This document shows, piece by piece, positions 8,637 through 18,732 of a stretch of 60,313 nucleotides of DNA. The position numbers and the translations under genes were made by a program. Source of the DNA: Deltaproteobacteria bacterium (GTDB taxonomy: Bacteria > Desulfobacterota > Desulfomonilia > Desulfomonilales > Desulfomonilaceae); assembly GCA_021777225.1 (NCBI GenBank), contig JAJYDQ010000015.1, positions 1-60,313 on the forward strand, read 5' to 3'. Within the stretch, counting starts at the first letter, position 1, and every line of letters begins with the position of its first letter. The notes under the pieces are model-generated. The model was not told the DNA's origin, made no database searches, and saw nothing but the letters and a program-made list of their open reading frames with translations.

Positions 8637-11624
8637 TCACGCAAGTTTCGCTGATTCACGCTCCACCACAAAAGCCTCAATTACATCGCCTACTTTTAGA
8701 TCCCGGTAATTCTCTATACTTATGCCGCATTCATATCCTTCCAACGCCTCTTTAACATCATCCTTGAATCGTTTCATAGAAGATATCTTTCCCTGATGAA
8801 CCACCACATTGTCTCTAAGTAGCCTGATTTGATTGGATCTTTCGATTTTACCGGAAACAACGTGACAACCTGCGATAACACCTAATTTCCCAACCTGGAA
8901 TGTCTGGCGCACCTCGGCGCGGCCGACAACCGTTTCCTTTTCAATTGGTGTGAGCATACCTTCGATGGCTCGACGTACATCTTCAATCGCGTCATAAATC
9001 ACGGTGTAAAGTCGCACATCAACCTTTTCCTGTTCCGCCAACTGTGTTGTTTTGGGGGTAGGTCGAACATTGAATCCAATTATGATTGCTTGAGACGCGC
9101 TGGCCAGCATTATATCGGATTCATTGATTGCCCCAACGCCTCCGTGAATTACCTTGAGCTTGATTTCCTGAGATGGAATTCCCAACAACGCCTCTTTCAC
9201 CGCTTCTACGGAGCCTTGGACATCTCCCTTTACAATCAAGTTAAGTTCCTTGACTTCTTCAGTCTGCATGCGTGCAATGAGTTCTTCGAGGGAGGCTGGA
9301 CTGGTGGAAGCCGCTTCGTCTTCACGATGTTTGATCATTCGTTGAGTCCCGATCTGTCGGGCAAGTTTTTCTTCCTCAACGACCATAAGTATCTCACCAG
9401 CTTCAGGAACAGTGGAAAATCCCTGTATCTCAACAGGGGTGGAAGGGGTTGCTTCAGTAACGTTTCTGCCTTCATCGTCAAGCATAGCACGCACCTTACC
9501 GTAGTGTACGCCGGCGACAAAGGGGTCACCCAATTTTAGTGTTCCTTCCTTTACAAGGACTGTGGCAATGGGGCCCTTGCCTTTGTCCAACCTGGCTTCA
9601 ACAATCGTTCCAGTAGCTCGTTTATTTGGATTGGATCGTAGCTCCATTATTTCGGCCTGAAGCAATATCAGATCCAAGATCTCATCGACTCCCTGGCCGG
9701 TTTTTGCGCTTACATCCGCAAATAGTGTGTCGCCTCCCCACGCCTCAGGAATAAGGCTGTATTCACTGAGTTCACGCAAGACCCGATCCTTGTCGGCCTC
9801 AGGTTTGTCAATTTTGTTGATTGCGACCAGAATTGGAACTCCAGCAGCCTTGGCATGGTTTATGGCTTCTTTTGTTTGATCCATAACCCCGTCGTCCGCT
9901 GCCACAACCAATATGACAAAGTCAGTGACCTGCGCCCCCCTGGCTCTCATGGCAGTAAATGCTTCGTGACCAGGTGTGTCAAGGAAAACCAGTTCTCCTC
10001 GCGGCACCTTAACCTTGTAGGCTCCAATGTGTTGAGTAATTCCTCCAGCTTCCTGATCCGTAACGTGTGTTGATCTGATACGATCGAGAAGGGACGTTTT
10101 GCCGTGATCGACGTGTCCCATTACGGTAATAACGGGAGGACGAGGGACGAGGTTCTCTTCGGTATCAAGTATTTTGGAGGGAAGCAGGTCCTGCTCGGAA
10201 GGTCGACTGGTGTCGGTTTCAAATCCAAATTCACTAGCCACCAGCGTTGCAGTATCGAAATCCAGGATTTCATTCATCCCCGCAGCTACTCCCAACGGCA
10301 GAAGATGCTGGATAACTTCAGCAGCTTTAACACTCATTTTATGAGCTAGTGTAGAAACCGTGACTGTTTCAGGTAGCTTGAGGCGTCGCTTAATGGCTTT
10401 AGGGACGGTGATTTCAGTTTTCTTGAGTCTGACCTTCTTTGCTTTACCTCGACGTCCACCTCTGTGTCTATCATCATAAAGATCGGAAACGTTAATCACT
10501 TCCTTGCGTCTACGTATTCCCTTAGCCTTATCTTCATCAGGCCGATCATCGATTACTCGACCCTTTTTGTCCTTACGTTTTTTTACTCGGTTCTTTTCAT
10601 CAATCGGCGCTTCCGGAACGAATTGGCGTGTGGGAATATCAGGTCGTACGGTTGGACGTGGCGTGGGTTCCGGACCACGAGGCCTAGGGCCAGTGGGTGG
10701 GCCGGAAGGTCTGGAGCCTGTTGGCTCGACGAACTGGGTCCGCGGACTTGGTCTCTCTGGAGCACGCTGCGGTGGTTCCCTTTTTAGTTCCACTTTGCCG
10801 ATAATCTGAGCCGGTTGAATTCTCCTGTCCTTCTTTTTCCTCTTCTTTGCAGCCCTGTCGTCTATTTCTCGTTGTTCTTCGGCTGAAGTGAGTGATCGTG
10901 TGGCCGCTTCGGGTTCTTCAATCTTAAGGGCTTCATGAGTCTCAGTGCGCTGTGCAGCCTTTTCAATTTCAACATGAGGCTCTTTGAGTGATTGCTCGTG
11001 TTTGAAAGAGGTGGGCGCTGTTTCCCTTTCGGGTGGTGGGCTTTGCGAAATCACGCCTTTAGTCTGCTGCTGCGCGGCAATCGCCGCATGGCGTCGTCGA
11101 GGAGCTTCGGTTTCCCCTGGAATTGGTGGGGTATCGGACGGGCGAGGACTCACAAGTTCGGTTGGCAGAACGGGCGGAGCCTGCCTAACCGGGGGCTTGG
11201 AAGGCGCCATCTCTATTATCCGTGCTGGCTCGTGTCGCCTGCCTTTGTGTGGTGTTTTCTTGGTTTCCGACACCACAAATGTTGGCGCAGGTTTTGGGGC
11301 CTCTGGTTGACTCTCAGTCGTTTGATACGGTTCTTCGAATTCACTAGCTATTGTTTCTGGGGGCATGTTTGACTCTTCTTGGAACTCATGGACTGGCGCA
11401 TTTTTGGTACGTCTTCTGATAACAGTAGGTCTTATACGTTTTTCTACTATCTCTCTTTGGGGGAGAGCGGATACGAGGTGCGTTCTCAGACCTGCCGGGT
11501 CATCAGTGACCAGGGAGCTTTCGGGCCCATCAACCTCATAACCCATAGTAACTAATTCCTTGAGTAAGTCTTCGTTTTTGACCTTTAAGTCTCTCGCTAG
11601 GTCATCAACGGTCAAAATGGTCAT
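8637..11624 (-). CDS. infB: Translation initiation factor IF-2
   Basis: IF-2 delivers initiator tRNA to the 30S subunit and promotes subunit joining. The protein of about 995 residues has an IF2N domain at the start ([15 protein letters not shown]) and a long, charged Pro/Arg/Glu-rich linker. A second IF2N domain sits near residue 410. The GTPase domain has G1 GHVDHGKTS (about residue 503), G3 DTPGHEAF and G4 NKID, and the β-barrel and C-terminal domains follow. The ATG at 11624 is preferred because AGGGG stands about 8 bases upstream; an ATG six bases earlier is too close. It lies 10 bases after ylxR. Confidence 0.97.
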   Translation of the reverse strand: MTILTVDDLARDLKVKNEDLLKELVTMGYEVDGPESSLVTDDPAGLRTHLVSALPQREIVEKRIRPTVIRRRTKNAPVHEFQEESNMPPETIASEFEEPYQTTESQPEAPKPAPTFVVSETKKTPHKGRRHEPARIIEMAPSKPPVRQAPPVLPTELVSPRPSDTPPIPGETEAPRRRHAAIAAQQQTKGVISQSPPPERETAPTSFKHEQSLKEPHVEIEKAAQRTETHEALKIEEPEAATRSLTSAEEQREIDDRAAKKRKKKDRRIQPAQIIGKVELKREPPQRAPERPSPRTQFVEPTGSRPSGPPTGPRPRGPEPTPRPTVRPDIPTRQFVPEAPIDEKNRVKKRKDKKGRVIDDRPDEDKAKGIRRRKEVINVSDLYDDRHRGGRRGKAKKVRLKKTEITVPKAIKRRLKLPETVTVSTLAHKMSVKAAEVIQHLLPLGVAAGMNEILDFDTATLVASEFGFETDTSRPSEQDLLPSKILDTEENLVPRPPVITVMGHVDHGKTSLLDRIRSTHVTDQEAGGITQHIGAYKVKVPRGELVFLDTPGHEAFTAMRARGAQVTDFVILVVAADDGVMDQTKEAINHAKAAGVPILVAINKIDKPEADKDRVLRELSEYSLIPEAWGGDTLFADVSAKTGQGVDEILDLILLQAEIMELRSNPNKRATGTIVEARLDKGKGPIATVLVKEGTLKLGDPFVAGVHYGKVRAMLDDEGRNVTEATPSTPVEIQGFSTVPEAGEILMVVEEEKLARQIGTQRMIKHREDEAASTSPASLEELIARMQTEEVKELNLIVKGDVQGSVEAVKEALLGIPSQEIKLKVIHGGVGAINESDIMLASASQAIIIGFNVRPTPKTTQLAEQEKVDVRLYTVIYDAIEDVRRAIEGMLTPIEKETVVGRAEVRQTFQVGKLGVIAGCHVVSGKIERSNQIRLLRDNVVVHQGKISSMKRFKDDVKEALEGYECGISIENYRDLKVGDVIEAFVVERESAKLA

Positions 11625-11640
11625 CCGCATACCCCTTTTT

Positions 11641-11901
11641 CTAAGCCTTTTTAAAAATGCTCTCCACTGAAGGAATTATTTCAATTTCAGTCCTCAGGGC
11701 TTTTTCGAGTCGTCCTTTTTTCAAGGCCTTTTCAGCGCATTTAGCGAGTGGGCAGATGTAACAGGCCCTACCGCTAAAATTAGTTTTTTTATCGGCCAAT
11801 ATCAGTGTTTTGTCTTGTGCTTGCATTCGTATCATTTCAATGGCCGGTCGTCTACTTCGACATCCGACGCAAGTTCGAATGGGAATATGGCCACGGTTCA
11901 T
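11641..11901 (-). CDS. YlxR-family (DUF448) RNA-binding protein
   Basis: This 86-residue protein has the DUF448 signature: IPIRTCVGCRSRRP at the start, then the FSGRACYICP segment and a Lys/Arg-rich helix ending KKGRLEKALR. YlxR proteins sit between nusA and infB in a wide range of bacteria and are reported to bind RNA or RNase P and to act as nucleoid-associated regulators. Here it holds that same place, 54 bases downstream of nusA. Confidence 0.92.
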   Translation of the reverse strand: MNRGHIPIRTCVGCRSRRPAIEMIRMQAQDKTLILADKKTNFSGRACYICPLAKCAEKALKKGRLEKALRTEIEIIPSVESIFKKA

Positions 11902-11955
11902 TCTTTGGTCAATCCATCCATACAGATGGTGATAAACCGGTCATCCGGTAAACTG

Positions 11956-13280
11956 TCAGGCTGTAGCCTGTGCAGGGTCATCTTCATTGTCCTGAGATTC
12001 CGTGGGAATCTCGTCATCGGTCTCAGATTCCGCACTTGGATCCGGCGAACTCACAAGGTATTCGTTCGCTCCTTCCTGTAGCATCAAGGCCTTTTCATTG
12101 GTTATTCCCATAAAGCTGGTCAATTCTGCTAACGAGGCTCGGGCGATATCTTCGGGGTTACGATATCCATTGTCGAAAAGAATAGTTGCAGTCTCTTCAT
12201 CCATCCCCTCTACCGCCAACAAACGCTCAAATGATTCTCCCGTTATTTTTTCTTCTTTGGATTCACTCCGAACGTCTATTTTCCAACCGGTCAACCGGGC
12301 TGCAAGTCTTACATTCTGCCCTTTCTTGCCAATTGCCAGAGAGAGTTGTTCATCATCTACAATTACTTCCATCGTGCTGGAAACCTGATCTATTATGACC
12401 TTGGAAATCTGTGCCGGCTGAAGGGCATTGCAAACGAATCTTGCAGGTTCATCGTTCCACGGTATGATATCGATTTTTTCGCCACGGAGTTCCTGAACGA
12501 CAGATTGAACCCTGGACCCTTTCATGCCTACACAAGCGCCTACTGGATCAACATCAGCGTCAGTGGACCTTACGCCTATCTTAGCCCTCTGGCCGGGTTC
12601 TCTGGCCGCGCACATGATTTTTACTATCCCCTCGGCAATCTCTGGGACTTCCTGTTCAAAAAGCTTTACAAGAAAAGAAGGGTCTGATCTTGAGAGGATA
12701 ATTTGAGGATCTTTCTGGGTCCGTTTGACGTCGATAATAAGGGCCCGTATTCGGTCACCTTGACGGTAAGTTTCCTTAGGAATCTGTTCAGTAAGAGGTA
12801 AAATGGCCTCTGCCCGCCCGAGATTCACCACTGTGTTCTTCTTTTCAAATCGTTGCACGATACCCGTAACAATGTCACCCTTTCGGTCCTTGTACTCAGC
12901 GTATATATTCTCCCGTTCTGCATCCTTGACTTTTTGGATGATGACTTGTTTTGCTGTTTGAGCCGCAATACGACCAAAGGTGTCAGCCTCAATTTTCTCG
13001 CCTAGCTGATCACCAATTTCGGCGTCCGGGTCAAGTTCCTGCCTTGCCGTCTCAAGGTCAATTTCAATGCTGTCATCTTGTACCTCAGCCACAACATCTC
13101 TGAAACGAAAGACCTCGATTTCCCCGGTCGAGTCGCTGTATTGCGCTTCCAGTTCGACCTTAGGACCAAACCTCTTCCTAGCTGCCGAAACCAGCGCCGC
13201 CTCAAGGGCCTCCACTAGGTATCTCTCGAAATTCCCTTTTCTTTGGCCACTTGATCAATCATTCGGTCCAAACTTCCCAT
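11956..13280 (-). CDS. nusA: Transcription factor NusA, apparent 5' frameshift
   Basis: NusA binds RNA polymerase and governs pausing, termination and antitermination. The S1 domain (GDIVTGIVQRFEKKNTVVNL), KH1 and KH2 domains (GMKGSRVQSVV, then IGKKGQNVRLAARL) and one C-terminal helix-hairpin-helix repeat are intact. The natural start is the ATG at 13280, after a GGGAGGGT ribosome site; it opens MGSLDRMIDQVAKEKGISRDT, a normal NusA beginning. That frame then meets TAG. The rest (EALEAALVSAARKRFG) is in another frame that opens only with a GTG at 13215. One extra G in the GG run at 13218-13219 would join them as RDT-LVEALEAAL. NusA is normally essential, so a sequencing error is more likely than a dead gene. 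Confidence 0.9.
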
Positions 13281-13282
13281 GG

Positions 13283-13816
13283 TCACCCTCCCACGCTAAA
13301 CGCCTTTTGGTGAAGGCCTTGCTGCAAAATTTCATCCGGCGGCGTCTCTAAATGAGCTTTTTCTATATTTTCCACGTCAATCTCGACGACTCCATTTCCC
13401 AATTCCATTAGCACAGTAGAGTCCTGTGTTCCTCTCAGAATGCCCGAAAAATTCTTTCGGCCATCAATCTTATGTGTAGTTCTAATACGGGCCTGTCGAC
13501 CGGAAAATCGTTCAAAATCCCGAAGTTTCCTTATGACCCGATTTATTCCCGGAGAAGAAACCTCCAGATTGTAGCGATGGTCTATCAAATTTTTCATGTC
13601 GAGCAAAGCTCCGATTTGCCTGCTAACCATTGCGCAATCATCGATAGTTACCCCATTGGGAGTGTCGATGTATAGCCTCACGGTCCAGGAGCCTCCTAGG
13701 AGTAAATATTCCACTTCAACCAACTCGATCCCGTCAGGTTCAAGCACAGGCTCAATCATGGTCCATAGATCCAAAACAAGTTTGCGGTTTGTAACCATTT
13801 CCTTTTTACGCGCCAA
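13283..13816 (-). CDS. rimP: Ribosome maturation factor RimP
   Basis: This 177-residue protein has the RimP pattern. IEPVLEPDGIELVEVEYLL is followed by VRLYIDTPNGVTIDDCAMVSR, then LEVSSPGINRVIRKLRDFER and GRQARIRT. RimP is needed for 30S maturation. It is the first gene of the nusA operon and ends two bases before the nusA start. The start is either TTG at 13816 or ATG at 13798; AAGGAA lies too close to the ATG, so TTG is kept. A 20-residue C-terminal tail after the SH3-like domain is not distinctive. Confidence 0.94.
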   Translation of the reverse strand: MARKKEMVTNRKLVLDLWTMIEPVLEPDGIELVEVEYLLLGGSWTVRLYIDTPNGVTIDDCAMVSRQIGALLDMKNLIDHRYNLEVSSPGINRVIRKLRDFERFSGRQARIRTTHKIDGRKNFSGILRGTQDSTVLMELGNGVVEIDVENIEKAHLETPPDEILQQGLHQKAFSVGG

Positions 13817-13840
13817 CCTGATCGCGTGTTGTTTATAATA

Positions 13841-13869
13841 AAAAACCCGGGATTATGAAAAACCCGGGT
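13841..13869 (-). terminator. Terminator between tRNA-Gly and rimP
   Basis: On the minus strand ACCCGGG and CCCGGGT form a 7-base stem with an 11-base loop, followed by six or more T residues. It is a classical intrinsic terminator that would end the tRNA transcript or attenuate read-through into rimP. Confidence 0.7.
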
Positions 13870-13886
13870 GGCAAAAAACCACTCTC

Positions 13887-13962
13887 TGGAGCGGGCAACG
13901 GGGCTCGAACCCGCGACATCAAGCTTGGGAAGCTTGCACTCTACCAACTGAGCTATACCCGC
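13887..13962 (-). tRNA. tRNA-Gly (CCC)
   Basis: The minus strand gives a full cloverleaf. The acceptor is GCGGGTA paired with TGCCCGC, the D arm contains AGCTCAGTTGGTAGAG, and the anticodon stem CAAGC/GCTTG holds loop TTCCCAA. The T arm contains GGTTCGAGCC, and a CCA end is encoded (13887-13889). The anticodon CCC reads GGG glycine codons. It stands just upstream of rimP-nusA-infB, the same position that metY has in Escherichia coli. Confidence 0.95.
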
Positions 13963-14059
13963 ATGACCAAAGATTAACAGCGGGCCGAGTTAATGTCAAG
14001 TGTATAGCGTGACTACAGAAAATATTATCAACCCCTTGTAGGGATTGCACCAAAAAATT

Positions 14060-15964
14060 CTACAGGAGTTTTTGGTTTATATCAATGTTCGATCTATCGC
14101 GCAACATTCTTAACCATCCTTTTAAAAATTCCGTTCTGCGTACTTCCAGGACCCAGTTTCGGAATTCCGTCGCGCCTTTTTCGTAGTCTTCCTCGCTTGC
14201 GGGATCAATTTTTGACAATCTGACTATAGCTACCCCGGAAGATGTGGTGATAGGAGTCTGATACACAGGAGACTCCTGGGATATCGATGTAAGCATTTCG
14301 GATACTTGGTTCGATTTGCCGAGCTGCGGGACGAAGCCAGCAGTTCTTGAAACCGGATCCAATGTCTCCCAGGTCAAATTATTTTCTTTAGCAATCTTAC
14401 CCGCTTCCCCAAAATCCTTATTGATGGCTGAGATCAATTCATCCGCCCTTTTTACCGCAGCCGACAGGGCCTGATCCTTAAAATAATCATTGAGCACGAG
14501 GCTTCTAACCTCGGAAAGAGAAGGAATTCTTTCTGGCATTTTTTCAAGGAGTTGGGCAACAAGATAATTGTCGCCATTGTGTAACAGTTTTGAAATCTCA
14601 GCTACTTTGAGTTCAAATATTTCCCGGGAAAAATTTGGGTCGTCAACTACCCCAGGGATGCCGCCCTCTTTGGTAATTGAATCGGCTATTTGAACCTTTA
14701 GCCCAAATTTCTTAGCCTGTTCCGGCAGATTTTCCGATCGATAGACCTGTTCATAAAAATCATCAGCGAATTTCCCTATCCTTTTCTTAGCTTGCTCTTC
14801 TTTCAAGCGCTGAACAATTTCGTCTTTGACCTCGGAAAACGGCTTGTCGGTCTCGTCAACTTTATCCTGAACTAGGATGAGGTGATAGCCATGATCCGTA
14901 AAAATCGGCGGTGAAATCTCACCTTTGTTGAGTTTGAACGCCTCTTCCTCAATCTTTGGATCTAGCGAGCCTCTTGTTATCCAACCCAAATCGCCTCCCT
15001 TTGAGGCCGTGGTTTGATCCTCAGAATTGGCTTTGGCGAGTTTCTGAAAGTTGGCGCCGTTTCTGAGTTCCTGTTCCAATTTGGAGGCCTTTTCCTTGAT
15101 GGCTTCCTTGGTCTGGTCCGAGGCCTTTTCGGGAATTTTTAACAAAATCTGACTAATCTTAACTTTCTCCGGGACAACAAATTCCTTCCGGTTCAGTTTG
15201 TAGAAGGCTTCGGCATCTTCATCGGTTACCATACAATCTTTTAGGAGGTCTTTCCACGAAAACCAAACATAATCTATTTTAGCCGAAGCCGGGATTTGAT
15301 ACCTGGACTCATTTCGCTTGAAATAGTTCTCGAAAGCTTTCTCATCAAGGGTGGATTTGTCGGTTGTCTCCTGCGGCTTTATGACTAGGAGTTTGAGTGA
15401 CATCTTGTCATTTTGGAAATGCCAAAGCGTTCGGAGTTCTTTTGGGTCTGTCTTTACAGAGTCGGTTATAAGTTCAGCGACTTGTTCCGCCAACAATTCC
15501 TGTTTTACGCTTTGCTCGTAGGTGTCGGGGCTCATCTTGACGGAACTCAGATACATTTTGTAGATTTCCGGGTCGAAAACACCGTTTCTTTGGAAACTAG
15601 GATCAGAAACTATTTGATTTCTCACGTCAGATTCGTTGACGAACAAACCAAGTTTGCCAGCCTCCTGAATAAGGATTTGTTGATCTATCATGCGATCAAG
15701 AACGTTCTTTTTCAAATTTAGACGCTCTAGAAGATCAGGCGGCATTGCATCCCGAAATCTTAAACGTATTTTTTCCACCTCTGTTTGATAGGTATTGTAA
15801 AAATGATCGTAACCAATGACTTGGTCATTGACCTTGGCAGCGTAGTCATGATCTCTATTTCGCGGTCCACCCCATCCAAAAAAGAAAATGAAAACGATAA
15901 TTATACCGCCGAGCGCAACTTTGATTATCCAAGAGCTGGCGTGTCGCCTCATCATGTCCAGCAC
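14060..15964 (-). CDS. ppiD: PpiD/SurA-like periplasmic chaperone with parvulin domain
   Basis: The protein of 634 residues has one N-terminal membrane anchor (SSWIIKVALGGIIIVFIFFF) and a large SurA_N-type helical chaperone region. One parvulin-type prolyl isomerase domain sits near the middle (KISQILLKIPEKASD, then GGDLGWITRGSLDP and HGYHLILVQDK), and a second helical part closes the protein. This is the PpiD plan. Such proteins help newly exported proteins fold at the periplasmic face of the Sec translocon. The GTG at 15964 is chosen because AGGAG is six bases upstream; a longer frame from 16015 has no such site. It is divergent from mreB. Confidence 0.9.
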   Translation of the reverse strand: MLDMMRRHASSWIIKVALGGIIIVFIFFFGWGGPRNRDHDYAAKVNDQVIGYDHFYNTYQTEVEKIRLRFRDAMPPDLLERLNLKKNVLDRMIDQQILIQEAGKLGLFVNESDVRNQIVSDPSFQRNGVFDPEIYKMYLSSVKMSPDTYEQSVKQELLAEQVAELITDSVKTDPKELRTLWHFQNDKMSLKLLVIKPQETTDKSTLDEKAFENYFKRNESRYQIPASAKIDYVWFSWKDLLKDCMVTDEDAEAFYKLNRKEFVVPEKVKISQILLKIPEKASDQTKEAIKEKASKLEQELRNGANFQKLAKANSEDQTTASKGGDLGWITRGSLDPKIEEEAFKLNKGEISPPIFTDHGYHLILVQDKVDETDKPFSEVKDEIVQRLKEEQAKKRIGKFADDFYEQVYRSENLPEQAKKFGLKVQIADSITKEGGIPGVVDDPNFSREIFELKVAEISKLLHNGDNYLVAQLLEKMPERIPSLSEVRSLVLNDYFKDQALSAAVKRADELISAINKDFGEAGKIAKENNLTWETLDPVSRTAGFVPQLGKSNQVSEMLTSISQESPVYQTPITTSSGVAIVRLSKIDPASEEDYEKGATEFRNWVLEVRRTEFLKGWLRMLRDRSNIDINQKLL

Positions 15965-16121
15965 GGGCTTCTCCTTCCTGAACGGGCAATTTTCGAGATG
16001 CGATAATAGGATCATATGATCCTTAAGTCAATGGAGACGCGTCTCAAGCTTTATTCATAGAATATTTCCTACTTTTTTTGAGTCAGAGTCCACTTTAGCT
16101 GCATAAGATCGATTAGGACGC

Positions 16122-16150
16122 TTGATCGACGTCTAAGGGTCTGCTATTGT
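16122..16150 (+). promoter_or_regulatory. Promoter candidate for the mreB operon
   Basis: TTGATC (16122-16127) and TATTGT (16145-16150) are 17 bases apart and 44 bases before the mreB start. Confidence 0.45.
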
Positions 16151-16193
16151 CCAATCGCTTATTCATGTTTTAAAAATTGTTTTTCGAATAAAA

Positions 16194-17231
16194 ATGATCT
16201 CCAACTGGCTATCAAGAGTTTTCTCTAACGACATGGCGATAGATTTGGGTACGGCTAATACTCTCGTCTACGTCCGCGGTAAAGGGGTCATTTTGTCTGA
16301 ACCTTCTGTCGTCGCTGTCAAGATGGACCTTAGACGCGGCCCGAAAATTGTTGCTGTAGGGGCTGACGCGAAAAAGATGGTTGGTCGTACTCCGGACAAC
16401 ATCAAAGCTATACGTCCAATGAAAGACGGGGTGATCGCTGATTTCGAAGTGACTGAAGCGATGCTGAAGCACTTCATATTTCGCATTCACAAGCGCAGGA
16501 TGTTCGTGAAACCCCGAATAGTCGTATGCGTGCCTGCCGGCGTCACTCAAGTGGAAATGCGAGCGGTTCGAGAAGCCGCCGAAAGCGCGGGAGCGCGTGA
16601 TGTTTATTTGATTGAAGAACCTATCGCCGCTGCAATTGGCGCCAATCTCCCCATAACCGAACCGACCAGTAACATGATCGTAGATATAGGGGGAGGAACA
16701 ACTGAAGTTGCTGTAATATCGATGTCAGACATCGTTTACGCAAAGTCTCTACGGGTAGCTGGGGACAAAATAGATAGTGACATAATAAAATATGTAAAAC
16801 ACAAGTACAGTTTGTTAATTGGCGAAAGGACCGGTGAAATGGTCAAGATGCTAATTGGGAGCGCCTGTCATACCAATGACGAAATGGTCATTGAGGTTAA
16901 AGGACGCGACCTAATAGCCGGTGTCCCCAAAGTCATACCGTTGCGATCCAGTGAAGTTACCGAAGCTATTTCAGGACCCGTAAGGGCGATACTGGAGACG
17001 GTAAAAACAGCTTTGGAGCAGACGCCTCCAGAGCTTGCCTCCGACATAGTGGATCGTGGAATTGTTTTGACTGGCGGGGGTTCGTTATTGAAGAACCTTG
17101 ACGAGGTAATACGACGGGAAACCGGCCTCCCCGTGGTTGTAGCTGATGATCCTCTTTCAACCGTGGTCCTCGGTTCCGGGATAGTATTTGAAAACTTCGA
17201 TCTATACCGGGATGTGCTAATGAGGGCTTAA
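16194..17231 (+). CDS. mreB: Rod shape-determining protein MreB
   Basis: This 345-residue actin homologue shows the phosphate-1 motif MAIDLGTANTLVYVRGKG, phosphate-2 VDIGGGTTEVAVIS, the adenosine motif TGGGSLLKNLDEV and the connecting stretch VCVPAGVTQVEMRAV. MreB filaments at the inner membrane guide the elongasome. The order mreB-mreC-mreD-mrdA-rodA that follows is the classical cell-shape operon, so the cell is probably rod-shaped. The ATG at 16194 lacks a strong ribosome site but matches the family N terminus. Confidence 0.97.
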   Translation: MISNWLSRVFSNDMAIDLGTANTLVYVRGKGVILSEPSVVAVKMDLRRGPKIVAVGADAKKMVGRTPDNIKAIRPMKDGVIADFEVTEAMLKHFIFRIHKRRMFVKPRIVVCVPAGVTQVEMRAVREAAESAGARDVYLIEEPIAAAIGANLPITEPTSNMIVDIGGGTTEVAVISMSDIVYAKSLRVAGDKIDSDIIKYVKHKYSLLIGERTGEMVKMLIGSACHTNDEMVIEVKGRDLIAGVPKVIPLRSSEVTEAISGPVRAILETVKTALEQTPPELASDIVDRGIVLTGGGSLLKNLDEVIRRETGLPVVVADDPLSTVVLGSGIVFENFDLYRDVLMRA

Positions 17232-17341
17232 AGGGGCGCATGAGGTTGCAAAGAGCCGTATTCATTAGTTTCCAATGAATCTAATGTTATCAATTCTAGC
17301 TCTTACATTTTTCGGCGCCAGTCTCGGACTCCATTCGTCAA

Positions 17342-18235
17342 TTGTTACGAATGGTTTTAATTTCTGACATCAGTCATCCATCCTTTTATATGCCTCGATC
17401 CATAAGAGATTTAATCATAGCGGTCATTCTGGTTAGCCTCGGTCTCATAATGCTTTTCTCATCTTTTGAAAAGGGACAGAGTGGGACCTTCATGAGCATG
17501 ATTTATTCTGTTTTCAAGCCGATCAACCAAACGGTGAGTTTTATTCAGGGAAGGTCAGTGGATGTATTCAATTCATATTTGTGGCTGGTAAATGTTAGCC
17601 AAAAAAACAGGGATTTGACTGAAGAAGTTCGTAGCTTGCGCTCCCAAATTGTATCTCTGAGAGAAAAGGAACTCGAAAACAAGAGGCTGAAGGAAGTACT
17701 CGAACTCAAAAGTAGGCTTGATTTCCCAACCTTGGTCGCTCAAATAATCGGTCAAGACGCTTCAGGGTTGTTTAGGACTGTTCTGGTCAACAAGGGGTCC
17801 GATGACGGGGTGCTTCCAGATATGCCGGTAACCGTTCCGGAAGGGGTTGTAGGCAAGATAAGCAGGTCCTCGAATGTCATGGCTCAGGTGATGATGATCA
17901 CAGACCCCGCCATGTCCGTGGACTGCCGGGTGGAGAGGACCCGTGACAGGGGATTACTCAGCGGATCCTATTCTTACTCCTGTTTGCTTCAATACGTGAG
18001 CAAAGGGGCGCAAATCACAGAAGGAGACCTTGTTGTAACTTCGGGCCTGGATGGGATATTTCCGAGAGGTCTTGTGGTGGGAAAGATTCAGTCCATAAGA
18101 TCATCTGAGCATGGTCTGTTTTTGGAGGCTGTTGTGACACCGGCCGCAAAGCTTTCAGAAATAGAAGAAGTAATTGTAATACTTGGTATTCAGGGAGGAT
18201 TTTCTATAGAGCCCGGTTTAGAGAGCAAACGTTGA
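17342..18235 (+). CDS. mreC: Rod shape-determining protein MreC
   Basis: MreC has a short cytoplasmic part, one membrane helix (LIIAVILVSLGLIMLFSSF), a coiled coil (about residues 75-120) and a periplasmic β-domain with typical LVNKGSDDGVLPDMPVT and VVTSGLDGIFPRGLVVG motifs. It links MreB to PBP2 and RodA. The start is unclear: TTG at 17342, ATG at 17351 and ATG at 17390 (MPRSIRDL) are all in frame and none has a clear ribosome site. The last is closest to family length. The stop overlaps the mreD start. Confidence 0.92.
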   Translation: MLRMVLISDISHPSFYMPRSIRDLIIAVILVSLGLIMLFSSFEKGQSGTFMSMIYSVFKPINQTVSFIQGRSVDVFNSYLWLVNVSQKNRDLTEEVRSLRSQIVSLREKELENKRLKEVLELKSRLDFPTLVAQIIGQDASGLFRTVLVNKGSDDGVLPDMPVTVPEGVVGKISRSSNVMAQVMMITDPAMSVDCRVERTRDRGLLSGSYSYSCLLQYVSKGAQITEGDLVVTSGLDGIFPRGLVVGKIQSIRSSEHGLFLEAVVTPAAKLSEIEEVIVILGIQGGFSIEPGLESKR

Positions 18236-18732
18236 AGGAACTGATTTTTTTTGCTGTTGTTGGTTTGTGCCTGTTAGTTGTCCAGTGTTGCGTATTAGGC
18301 CAGATCTTTTCTCTTGAATACAAGCCCGATTTGGCGCTTTTGTTAGTAATTTGGATCGGACTCAAGGGTGATTACATAGCCGGACTCTTATCGGTTTTCT
18401 TTCTTGGAATTGTTGAGGATTTGTTGTCCGGCGCCTCGCTGGGGCTATTTCCTGTCATATATCTCGCCGCATTCATGTTCTCGGCGTATATCAGCTTGAA
18501 TTTCGACGTAGAGAGCTTCGGACTGAGTTGGTCCATCACGATCGTGACTTGTTTCATTTCGTTCTGCATTATCTTCGCTGCCCGTTGGCTTGGAGGGCAA
18601 ATCCTGCTTGAGCCTGTGATCATAAAACTCGTATTTGTGAAAACTATTTCAACGTCTTTATGTCTGATATTCTTGAAACCTCTTCTGAACAGCTCCTGGA
18701 AAGGTTATTGCAAATTGATCGGAGCGGCCTAG
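18232..18732 (+). CDS. mreD: Rod shape-determining protein MreD
   Basis: This 166-residue, very hydrophobic protein has about five membrane helices. It carries the MreD-type stretch YKPDLALLLVIWIGLKGDYI followed by GIVEDLLSGASLGLFP. The TTG start at 18232 overlaps the mreC stop (TTGA), so translation is coupled. MreD is the small inner-membrane partner of MreC in the elongasome. Confidence 0.88.
   Translation: MKELIFFAVVGLCLLVVQCCVLGQIFSLEYKPDLALLLVIWIGLKGDYIAGLLSVFFLGIVEDLLSGASLGLFPVIYLAAFMFSAYISLNFDVESFGLSWSITIVTCFISFCIIFAARWLGGQILLEPVIIKLVFVKTISTSLCLIFLKPLLNSSWKGYCKLIGAA

Noticed and set aside
10464-10809. Plus-strand frames of 101-107 codons within infB
   Set aside because: They lie opposite the low-complexity Pro/Arg/Glu-rich linker of IF-2, are themselves repetitive (Gly/Pro/Trp-rich) and have no ribosome site.
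13756-13947. Minus-strand frame of 63 codons through the tRNA-Gly gene
   Set aside because: It runs across a tRNA, a terminator and the start of rimP, so it is a chance opening.
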